NCBI GenBank assembly: GCA_018435125.1
Contig: JAHDNZ010000062.1
Coordinates: forward strand, 1-61,251
Origin: Bacillota bacterium
Lineage (GTDB): Bacteria; Bacillota; DTU065
Direction: 5' to 3'
DNA length: 61,251 bases
In this document: piece by piece, positions 54,754 to 61,251 of the stretch
Layout: each line of letters starts with the position of its first letter
How positions within the stretch are numbered: position 1 is the stretch's first letter
Made by a program: the position numbers and the translations under genes
Notes under the pieces: model-generated
What the model saw: the letters and a program-made list of their open reading frames with translations, nothing else
The model's database searches: none
Told to the model about the DNA's origin: nothing

Positions 54754-55833
54754 TTAGCCAACTAAGGCTTTTAGACCCGGATGAATTACTTCGCCATAGG
54801 CTGTATTAACTCCCCTGGCCAGAGGCCTATTAAACTCAATGGCTGCTTCAAAACCTTTGTCTGCTAAAATCAAAACAAAAGGCAGCGTTGCGTTTGTCAG
54901 TGCAAAGGTAGAGGTTCGAGGTACTGCTCCTGGCATATTACCGACACAGTAATGGGTAACACCATAAGCCGTAAAGGTTGGTTTAGAATGGGTAGTAGGA
55001 CGGCTAGTCTGAAAGCAACCCCCCTGATCGATAGCCACATCGACAACAACACTGCCGGGAGTCATTTTCGCTACCATCGCTTCTGTTACCAGATAAGGTG
55101 TTTTAGCTCCCGGTACCAAGACCGAGCCAATAACGAGGTCGCTTTCCGAAACTGCTTTTTCAATATTATAGGTATTGCTGGCTAAAGTCTGGAGTTTACC
55201 CCAAAAGATATCATCAAGATTTCTTAATTTCTCAAGATTAATATCAATAATAGTTACCTGAGCTCCCATACCCATAGCAACTTTAGCGGCATTTGTACCC
55301 ACTGTACCGGCACCAAGCACGGTTACCTTAGCTGGTGGAACACCAGAAACGCCTCCCAGCAAAATACCTTTGCCATCCCGAAACTTTTCTAAATGTAAAG
55401 CTCCCTCTTGTACAGCCATCCTACCGGCAATTTCGCTCATAGGTGCTAAAAGAGGTAAAACGCCGGAATCTAACTGCACTGTTTCATACCCAATGGAATT
55501 TACTCTGTGACGTACTAAAGCTTCGATCAGATCTGAAGCTGCAGCTAAATGAAGATAGGTAAAAAGGAGCTGATTAGGTTGCATTAGCTCTTTTTCTTCG
55601 CCAAATGGCTCTTTGACTTTTAAAACCATATTAGCTTTTTCCCAAATTTCATACTTATTAGTAAGTTTTGCTCCTTCAAGAAGGTAGTCATTATCACTAA
55701 ACCCACTGCCGACTCCGGCTTGAGATTCTATCAAAACTTCATGACCGTGTTCTTTTAGTGCTCTAACTCCTGCAGGTGTTAATGCTACACGCCATTCTTG
55801 ATCCTTAGTCTCTTTTGGTACACCAATAATCAA
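54754..55833 (-). CDS. ald: Alanine dehydrogenase
   Basis: 359 residues from TTG 55833, chosen because AGAGGTGG lies nine bases upstream and the product then starts MIIGVPKE as in the family; the frame is open three codons further. It interconverts alanine and pyruvate plus ammonia with NAD. Motifs: KETKDQEWRVALTPAGV, KVKEPFGEE, VTVLGAGTVGTNAAKVAMG and VDVAIDQGGCFQTSRPTTH. In sporeformers Ald feeds alanine catabolism during sporulation. It is monocistronic. Confidence 0.95.
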   Translation of the reverse strand: MIIGVPKETKDQEWRVALTPAGVRALKEHGHEVLIESQAGVGSGFSDNDYLLEGAKLTNKYEIWEKANMVLKVKEPFGEEKELMQPNQLLFTYLHLAAASDLIEALVRHRVNSIGYETVQLDSGVLPLLAPMSEIAGRMAVQEGALHLEKFRDGKGILLGGVSGVPPAKVTVLGAGTVGTNAAKVAMGMGAQVTIIDINLEKLRNLDDIFWGKLQTLASNTYNIEKAVSESDLVIGSVLVPGAKTPYLVTEAMVAKMTPGSVVVDVAIDQGGCFQTSRPTTHSKPTFTAYGVTHYCVGNMPGAVPRTSTFALTNATLPFVLILADKGFEAAIEFNRPLARGVNTAYGEVIHPGLKALVG

Positions 55834-56136
55834 TAAAACCACCTCTTGTTCCGGGTTTAGTATCTTTATATCTTGATTTCCAAGTTAATACTTAACCAAT
55901 ACTAGTAATTCCTGCTTGAATGGTAAATTATTTTTGAAAATAAATTTTGCATTTCCCGTTTATTTATGAAGAAAACTCAACTACTGGTTTTTGGCTGTGA
56001 CTTAATAAGCCTCCTACTTATAGAGATTTTTTTATTTACACTATTTTATCACAGTTAAGCTTACTAAGGCAGGAGTTTTTTTGTTGCCCAAGCATTTTTT
56101 ATTAACCTATCAAGCTAAGCATTAGTAATTTGGCTT
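55834..56136. other. Intergenic region upstream of ald
   Basis: AT-rich, with no reading frame of note. It must include the ald promoter, which I cannot place with confidence. Confidence 0.35.
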
Positions 56137-56174
56137 AAAAAAGAGGTCTAAGTTTGTTACTTAAAACCTCTTTT
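56137..56174 (-). terminator. Terminator of the GH10-like gene
   Basis: AAAAGAGGT/ACCTCTTTT arms with an 18-nt partly paired interior and a TTTTTT tail on the minus strand, five bases after the stop at 56180. Confidence 0.75.
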
Positions 56175-56179
56175 AGTGG

Positions 56180-57841
56180 TCAATATTTAATGGGAACCAG
56201 TGTGAAAGGTCTGCTGGTATATTCCAGGGGCGTAATAAAACTTCTTAGCTGTAGTAAGTCAATGGTTAATCTTTTACTGGTAGGTTCTTTTAAGTTATTC
56301 GCTAGCTCCAGCAACTGTTCAATGCTCTTTAAAACTGTTTCCCAATATAGCTGTTCTGGTTTATTTTCTTCTCTCAAATCTCTGCTATCATAACGACGCG
56401 TTGGTGCTTTGGCAATTAAATCTGCTGTTTTATCTAACAAACTCAACCAGGTTACCCTCCCGTTATCACTAAATCCAGCTTCATAACCAAAAATCTCTAT
56501 TCTTTTTTTAAGCCAGTCGATAAATAAAACTGCTGCTTTATCTGGTTCTCTAAAAGTAACTACCGCTTTTTCGCGAAAAAGTCCTTTTTGTAATAGCTCA
56601 TAGTGTGCTGATTTAATGTGTAAGAGAGAAAATAGTGTTTGACCGACAATAGGTGCTTTTTGACCTTCTTGCCACTCTTTTTCCATAGTTTGAGCCGAAA
56701 AAGCGTATAGCGCTTGTCCTGGAAAACAATACGTTTTGCCAGCAATTCTTTGAATATCCGAGGCAATTAATTGGGCGTATTCTTCTGGTGTTTCAATATA
56801 ACTCATGGGAAGAACAAAGTGTAGACTTCTATTGTCGATCCAATTATGCCAATCCTGGCCCAGAGAATTTTTACCCCAGGTCTGAGGAGCTGTAGCTGCC
56901 GAAAGCATTAAGTGGGGATTTTTATCATGCAATCTAGTTCTAACCAATTCCACAAAACTGGTGATAAACTGAGCCTTAAACTCTCGAAAGTGATTGAACT
57001 GTTTGATATTGCTTTCTGAAATCTTACGTGGATCAATTGAAAAAAGCTGCTGGTAAAGGTCTACCATGTAATCTCCATAGCCAAAACCATCTTTGTAGCG
57101 TATATTATCAAGATGAATGCCATCGAGATTGTAGGTCGCTACTTCGTCAATAATAGCTAAGATATGATCTCTGGCTAAGGGATGAGCTGGTGAAAAGAAG
57201 TAGTCAGTATGCGCTGTGTTATTATATTTACCGTGTTTATCCTTGTCAAGCCAATCTAGGCGATCCAAAAAAGGTTCTACATTACCCTGCAAACCATATA
57301 CCATTACCCAGGCATGGACTTCGATTCCATATTTATGAGCTTCTTCGATAAGTATCTCCAAGGGATCATCTTCACCAAAAGTAATTCTATACCAGTCCAT
57401 CTGGGGCACAATATTACTTTTATGGAATGATTCCCCAGCAAAGTAAACATTGGGAAGAATTAAATTAACATTGAGATCAGCTAGCCATTTAACTAGCTCT
57501 TTTAGCTTCTCGGGACCGTTAATCTTCCCGAGAGCCTGGTCGTCTAGCCAAACCGCTCGTGTCTCTATCGGTCTTGATTCTGTAAGTATACTTTGCACTA
57601 CCTTTAATAATTCATATGCTTTGATCTTGTCTGCATCATCTGTACTTAAACTCAAAGCTTCGATCTCTTTAAGCAATTTCTCGGCGGTATCATAATCTAT
57701 AAGCACCAGTTCTTGCTTTAGTTTTTCCATCTCCTTTTGCATCCTAACCCTCTCCTCGATAGTTGAAGCAGCTTCGACTCGCACAACCAACGACGCTAAC
57801 AATAAAAGGCAAAGTAGTAGAAGTATGCTATTTTGCTTCAT
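56180..57841 (-). CDS. Secreted GH10-like hydrolase (GHL10)
   Basis: 553 residues. Signal peptide LLLLCLLLLASLVVRVEA, then a charged helical stretch (25-90), then a GHL10/DUF187 (beta/alpha)8 domain: ETRAVWLDD, LADLNVNLILPNVYFAGE, GIEVHAWVMVYG, and DGIHLDNIRY, with DFYS-like FFSPAHPLARDHI. These enzymes are secreted glycosyl hydrolases often associated with peptidoglycan or polysaccharide in sporeformers. A helical C-terminal region of about 130 residues is unassigned. It has its own terminator. Confidence 0.85.
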   Translation of the reverse strand: MKQNSILLLLCLLLLASLVVRVEAASTIEERVRMQKEMEKLKQELVLIDYDTAEKLLKEIEALSLSTDDADKIKAYELLKVVQSILTESRPIETRAVWLDDQALGKINGPEKLKELVKWLADLNVNLILPNVYFAGESFHKSNIVPQMDWYRITFGEDDPLEILIEEAHKYGIEVHAWVMVYGLQGNVEPFLDRLDWLDKDKHGKYNNTAHTDYFFSPAHPLARDHILAIIDEVATYNLDGIHLDNIRYKDGFGYGDYMVDLYQQLFSIDPRKISESNIKQFNHFREFKAQFITSFVELVRTRLHDKNPHLMLSAATAPQTWGKNSLGQDWHNWIDNRSLHFVLPMSYIETPEEYAQLIASDIQRIAGKTYCFPGQALYAFSAQTMEKEWQEGQKAPIVGQTLFSLLHIKSAHYELLQKGLFREKAVVTFREPDKAAVLFIDWLKKRIEIFGYEAGFSDNGRVTWLSLLDKTADLIAKAPTRRYDSRDLREENKPEQLYWETVLKSIEQLLELANNLKEPTSKRLTIDLLQLRSFITPLEYTSRPFTLVPIKY

Positions 57842-57911
57842 CGCTTGCCCACCTTTCTAATAAAGGTTCGGTTTTATAAATGTTTTCTCCTTGAATATTA
57901 ATAATAAAGAT

Positions 57912-57937
57912 AAAAAAAGCTGCTGCAGCAGCTTTTT
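57912..57937 (-). terminator. Terminator of the oad operon
   Basis: Perfect AAAAAGCTGCTG palindrome with a TTTTTTT tail on the minus strand; it touches the oadA stop codon at 57936. Confidence 0.85.
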
Positions 57938-59240
57938 ATTTGAATAGTTCGGGAAACATTAGTCTAGAAAGGATATCTTCGTCTGATAATTCAGGATATT
58001 TAGCTTTAGCACTATCCCAGGCAGGCGGAATATGGTTGGCCGGACGATCAGTAATAACTTTAGCCTCACCAATAATATTTTGTCTAAACTCCGGATCGAT
58101 ATTACCAGGAGGTGTTCCATACTCTCCCTGAAGATATCTTTTTACTTCTAAAGCTACCACCGACCAAGGACCTTTAGGTGAAACAACATTCATGGTAGCT
58201 TGGGTACCGACAATCTGACTGGTAGGCGTTACCAAAGGAGGGTAACCTAGTGCAGCTCTTACTCGGGGAACCTCTGCCAAAGCTTCCTCAATTTTGTGTT
58301 CAAGCTTCATAGCTTTTAGCTGACTATAGAAATTAGAGAGCATTCCTCCCGGGATTTGATACTGCAAAATCTCTGCATTTACCCAGGGCTGTACTAATTT
58401 ATCGCGATGTTTTTCCCTTACATTTTTGAAATGCTTGTTAATTTTAGTCAGTAATTTAATATCAAGACCTGTATTATAGGAAGTTTCGGCCAAAGTAGCC
58501 ACTAAAGATTCCGTAGCAGGTTGTCCACTTCCTTCGGCTAATGCCGATAATGAGGTATCAACTATATCTACTCCAGCTTCAATAGCTTTAAGATAGGTCA
58601 TAGGAGCTAGGCCGGTTGTACAATGGGCATGCAACTGCAAAGGCAGATCTACATTCTCCTTGAGAGCTTTTATCAATTCATAAGCGATATAAGGTTTTAA
58701 AAGACCGGCCATGTCTTTTATACATAGTGAATCTGCGCCCATCTCTTCCAGCTTTTTAGCAGTTTTCACATAATGCTCAATATCATGAACAGGGCTTGTG
58801 GTATATACGACCGTTGCCTGAGCATGACCACCGTATTTTTTGGTTGCTTTCATAGCAGTTTCCAAATTTCTTACGTCGTTTAGAGCATCAAAGATACGAA
58901 CAATATCAATGCCATTTTCAATCGATTTTGCGACAAATTTTTCCACCACATCATCTGGATAATGTGAATAACCCAAAAGGTTTTGGCCTCTTAAAAGCAT
59001 TTGTAGCTTGGTGTTTTTTATTTTCGCTCTCAGTTGTCTTAACCTGTCCCAGGGATCTTCATTTAGAAAACGAATACATGAGTCAAATGTAGCTCCGCCC
59101 CACGCTTCAAGTGAGTGGTAGCCAACTTTATCTAAGTCCTCTGCTACTTGCAACATTTCCGGAGTATTCATCCGAGTTGCCATAAAGGACTGGTGCGCAT
59201 CACGCAAGATTGTCTCGGTAATTTTGATCCTTTTTGTCAC
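57936..59240 (-). CDS. oadA: Oxaloacetate decarboxylase alpha subunit
   Basis: 434 residues from GTG 59240, set by the GGAGGTG immediately upstream (an in-frame GTG three codons earlier lies within that site). Carboxyltransferase domain: ITETILRDAHQSFMATRM, CIKDMAGLLKP (carboxylated Lys), and LPLQLHAHCTTG (metal HxH). It moves the carboxyl group of oxaloacetate (or a related acid) to biotin. It lacks its own biotin domain, which is encoded by the separate gene at 60405. Confidence 0.93.
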   Translation of the reverse strand: MTKRIKITETILRDAHQSFMATRMNTPEMLQVAEDLDKVGYHSLEAWGGATFDSCIRFLNEDPWDRLRQLRAKIKNTKLQMLLRGQNLLGYSHYPDDVVEKFVAKSIENGIDIVRIFDALNDVRNLETAMKATKKYGGHAQATVVYTTSPVHDIEHYVKTAKKLEEMGADSLCIKDMAGLLKPYIAYELIKALKENVDLPLQLHAHCTTGLAPMTYLKAIEAGVDIVDTSLSALAEGSGQPATESLVATLAETSYNTGLDIKLLTKINKHFKNVREKHRDKLVQPWVNAEILQYQIPGGMLSNFYSQLKAMKLEHKIEEALAEVPRVRAALGYPPLVTPTSQIVGTQATMNVVSPKGPWSVVALEVKRYLQGEYGTPPGNIDPEFRQNIIGEAKVITDRPANHIPPAWDSAKAKYPELSDEDILSRLMFPELFK

Positions 59241-59255
59241 TAGATACACCTCCTG

Positions 59256-60386
59256 TTAACCTAACATAGCTAGCAACATACCTGCTGCTACGGCTGAGCC
59301 AATAACACCTGCTACATTTGGACCCATAGCATGCATTAGCAGATGGTTTTTGGGGTCTTCTTCCTGACCTAGCTTTTGTACCACCCTAGCTGCCATTGGC
59401 ACAGCAGAAACACCAGCGGCACCGATCATAGGATTGATTTTGCCACCGGAGAGTTTATACATTAGTTTACCAAACAAAACACCTGCAGCAGTCGAAGCAG
59501 AGAAGGCAATTAAGCCTAAAACCAATATTTTTAAAAAGTCTGGACTTAGAAATTTACTGGCTACAGTTTTTGTCCCTACCGATAAACCCAAAAAGATAGT
59601 TACAATATTTATAAGGGCATTTTGAGCGGTTTCACTTAACCGGTCTGTTGCCCCGGATTCCCGAAAAAGATTGCCAAGCATTAGCATACCTAACAAAGCT
59701 GCAGCCGAAGGTACTATAAGGCTTCCCACCACAGTAACCATTATCGGAAAGACAATTTTTTCAGCTTTGCTGACAGGTCTTAAGGCTTTCATACGGACTT
59801 TTCGCTCTTTGGGAGTAGTCAAAGCCTTAATTATGGGTGGTTGTATAATCGGTACTAAAGCCATATAGGAATAAGCGGCAATGGCAATCGGTCCCAAAAG
59901 CTCTTTGGCCAGCTTAGTAGTTAAAAAAATGGCAGTCGGTCCGTCAGCTCCGCCAATAATACCAATAGATGCCGCTTGCTGAGGAGTAAATCCCATCAAA
60001 AGTGCACCTAAAAAAGTAATAAATATTCCGACTTGCGCTGCAGCTCCCAATAAGAGACTGGAGGGATTGGCAATTAGGGCTCCGAAATCTGTCATAGCAC
60101 CTATACCTAAAAAGATAAGCGGAGGATAGATACCTAGCTCAACACCTTGATTGAGATAATATAACAAACCTCCCGGTTCATTTCCCAGAGGTTTAAGCAT
60201 TATTCCTGTCTCCGGTAAGTTAACCAGTAGCATACCAAAACCAATCGGTATTAAAAGAAGCGGTTCATAATCCTTGACAATAGCCAGATAAAAGAGGAAG
60301 CAGGCCAAAGCTATCATAAAAAGTGGACCTAAGGTAAGATTAGCAAGGCCGGAGCTCTCCCAAAACATGATAAGTTTATCAGCCAT
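59256..60386 (-). CDS. oadB: Na+-pumping decarboxylase beta subunit
   Basis: 376 residues with about nine or more transmembrane segments. It decarboxylates carboxybiotin and pumps Na+ out. Characteristic segments: [46 protein letters not shown] (the conserved Asp region) and [18 protein letters not shown]. It lies 16 bp before the oadA start in the operon. Confidence 0.96.
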   Translation of the reverse strand: MADKLIMFWESSGLANLTLGPLFMIALACFLFYLAIVKDYEPLLLIPIGFGMLLVNLPETGIMLKPLGNEPGGLLYYLNQGVELGIYPPLIFLGIGAMTDFGALIANPSSLLLGAAAQVGIFITFLGALLMGFTPQQAASIGIIGGADGPTAIFLTTKLAKELLGPIAIAAYSYMALVPIIQPPIIKALTTPKERKVRMKALRPVSKAEKIVFPIMVTVVGSLIVPSAAALLGMLMLGNLFRESGATDRLSETAQNALINIVTIFLGLSVGTKTVASKFLSPDFLKILVLGLIAFSASTAAGVLFGKLMYKLSGGKINPMIGAAGVSAVPMAARVVQKLGQEEDPKNHLLMHAMGPNVAGVIGSAVAAGMLLAMLG

Positions 60387-60404
60387 AAATAAGCACCTCC
60401 GCCC

Positions 60405-60755
60405 TTATTTAATTGTAGCAATAACAGCTCCACTTTCCAGATTGTCACCGGTTTTAGCCAAAATGGCTTCTACCACACCAGCTGACTCAGCAATAACTTC
60501 AGTATCCATTTTCATAACTTCAACAATAGCGACCACTGTACCATCACTGATTCTATCGCCAACTTTAACTAGGATATCCTTAACCATACCTCCCATAGGA
60601 GCTGTAATGGGTTGACCAAAAGCTCTAGCGGTATTTACTTCAGGCTCCAAATCCGATGCGGTAGTAACTTGTGAAACTGTAGGTGTACCTGTTTTTTCTT
60701 CTACTTTTACCTCATAACTTTTTCCATTTACAGTTACAATAAATTGTTTAGCCAT
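60405..60755 (-). CDS. Biotin carboxyl carrier protein of the Oad pump
   Basis: 116 residues from ATG 60755 (AAAGGGGAA upstream). An N-terminal strand pair (FIVTVNGKSYEVKVEE), a flexible Thr/Val/Ser linker, and a biotinyl domain ending VAIVEVMKMDTEVIAE, where the MKM lysine is the biotin site. It carries the carboxyl group from OadA to OadB. Linker shorter and less Pro/Ala-rich than in enteric OadA. Confidence 0.92.
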   Translation of the reverse strand: MAKQFIVTVNGKSYEVKVEEKTGTPTVSQVTTASDLEPEVNTARAFGQPITAPMGGMVKDILVKVGDRISDGTVVAIVEVMKMDTEVIAESAGVVEAILAKTGDNLESGAVIATIK

Positions 60756-60769
60756 CTTTATTTCCCCTT

Positions 60770-61006
60770 TCATTCGCTTTTTTCCATGGCAGCAATTGCA
60801 GCCGTAATTACTGCTATTAACTCCTCCTGAGAATCCATGACCTGTTTTTCCTGTTTCGTTGGAGATATTTGGCTGAGGGACTCCTTTTTCTTAGGCGTTA
60901 AAAGTGTTTTAAATAGATTAATAAGAACTGCCAGTAAATAAAGCGTTATAAAGACCGCTAATATACTGATAGCAGTAACTTCAAGTCCTAAGGTTATGTT
61001 TGCCAT
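60770..61006 (-). CDS. oadG: Oad gamma-like small membrane subunit
   Basis: 78 residues. One transmembrane helix (ITLGLEVTAISILAVFITLYLL, in part), then a charged tail with TPKKKESLSQISPTK and a short C-terminal helix. Matches OadG/gamma subunits that hold the complex together. First gene of oadG-bccp-oadB-oadA. Confidence 0.85.
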   Translation of the reverse strand: MANITLGLEVTAISILAVFITLYLLAVLINLFKTLLTPKKKESLSQISPTKQEKQVMDSQEELIAVITAAIAAMEKSE

Positions 61007-61022
61007 CTAAACCCCTCCTTTA

Positions 61023-61084
61023 AAACTATCTTAGCATTTTTCTTTATCAGACAGTTAATTCCTGCCGTTTTTTAAAGATAGTTT
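61023..61084. repeat. Inverted repeat ahead of the oad operon
   Basis: AAACTATCTT (61023-61032) and AAGATAGTTT (61075-61084) form exact 10-bp arms 42 bp apart in the oad upstream region. It may be a leader structure or chance. Confidence 0.35.
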
Positions 61085-61111
61085 GTGTTCTAAAGCAAAG
61101 CCGGTAGTTTT

Positions 61112-61251
61112 GATTATGTCCGTATAATTGTGTAAAATGGAAAATTAAAAGGGCCATTATCTTAGTCCTTGCGATACAATGTTTTTAGAGTGAAAAACAT
61201 ATCGGAAAGGATGTCTAAGAAATGACCCAAATCAATATTACTATGGATTTA
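61112..61251 (+). mobile_element. IS256-type element, left end
   Basis: GATTATGTCCGTATAATTG followed by TGTAAAA resembles the terminal inverted repeat of IS256-family elements, and the transposase start follows at 61222. The element continues beyond the window. It is inserted about 105 bp upstream of oadG, in opposite orientation. Confidence 0.55.
61222..61251 (+). CDS. IS256-family transposase, N-terminus only
   Basis: The first ten codons, MTQINITMDL, match the usual opening of IS256/mutator-type transposases of Bacillota. A GGAAAGGATG site is upstream. The rest lies outside the window. Confidence 0.5.
   Translation, partial: MTQINITMDL

Noticed and set aside
1-61251. CRISPR array, rRNA genes, toxin-antitoxin pairs
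   Set aside because: Reading through the window I saw no regularly spaced repeats, no rRNA segments and no recognisable toxin-antitoxin gene pair.

Overview
The window is an AT-rich chromosomal segment of an endospore-forming Bacillota, most likely of a Clostridia-type lineage (Peptococcaceae, Syntrophomonas or Dethiobacter-like by gene content; the species cannot be read from the sequence). Sporulation genes are spread through it: spoIVA, spoIIP, the minimal spoVAC-AD-AE set, spoVS, gerW (ytfJ) and an alpha/beta SASP. A clostridial-type IspH-S1 fusion and a Na+-pumping oxaloacetate decarboxylase operon fit that placement. Almost every gene is on the minus strand, and most operons end in recognisable intrinsic terminators.

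Layout. 1-3380: accessory DNA with a degenerate receiver-like protein, a broken GNAT gene, a divergent EFR1-type flavodoxin/ferredoxin gene and TetR regulator, and a 25-bp inverted repeat bounding the segment next to tRNA-Pro(GGG). 3563-8849: hom-thrC-thrB, HU and spoIVA. 9012-14425: a secreted carbohydrate cluster (solute-binding protein, carbohydrate-binding protein, GH5-like hydrolase) with a divergent LacI regulator. 14706-18889: plsY, der, a DUF3189 protein, spoIIP and a membrane protein. 19014-27223: a long aromatic/lipid/isoprenoid operon (AroH-HisC fusion, aroF, tyrA, aroA, cmk, plsC, ispH-S1). 27309-32981: BaiN-like flavoprotein, rluB, an RCK protein, gerW, a DUF2953 protein, scpB, scpA and an HD protein. 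33020-41548: lysA, spoVA genes, a dipeptidase, spoVS, ymdB, rny and recX. 41541-45125: recA. 45188-54642: thpR, a secreted carbohydrate-binding protein, SASP, a hotdog protein, a dehydrogenase and addAB. 54754-61006: ald, a GH10-like hydrolase and oadG-bccp-oadB-oadA. An IS256-type element begins at about 61112 and runs off the right edge.

The most striking feature is recA. Its reading frame is cut into four exons by three group II introns (584, 621 and 1333 bp). All three start with GTGCG and end with AT or AC, all carry a 34-nt domain V near the 3' end, and removing them restores an uninterrupted 348-residue RecA. In each intron I find an internal segment complementary to that intron's own 5' exon end (EBS1-IBS1, 6-8 nt), including compensatory differences between introns 1 and 2. 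Two introns have no ORF. The third encodes a 307-residue protein that looks like a group II intron-encoded protein from which the catalytic centre of the reverse transcriptase (the YADD region) has been lost while the thumb and domain X maturase remain; its reading frame runs through domain V. The recA promoter region carries a LexA-type SOS box. A master DNA-repair gene here therefore appears to depend on three RNA splicing events.

Other points worth attention are an AroH chorismate mutase fused to HisC with a likely active-site substitution, an AddA that has its own Fe-S-type cysteine set beside an AddB with no visible Walker A motif, and a long imperfect inverted repeat between ymdB and rny.
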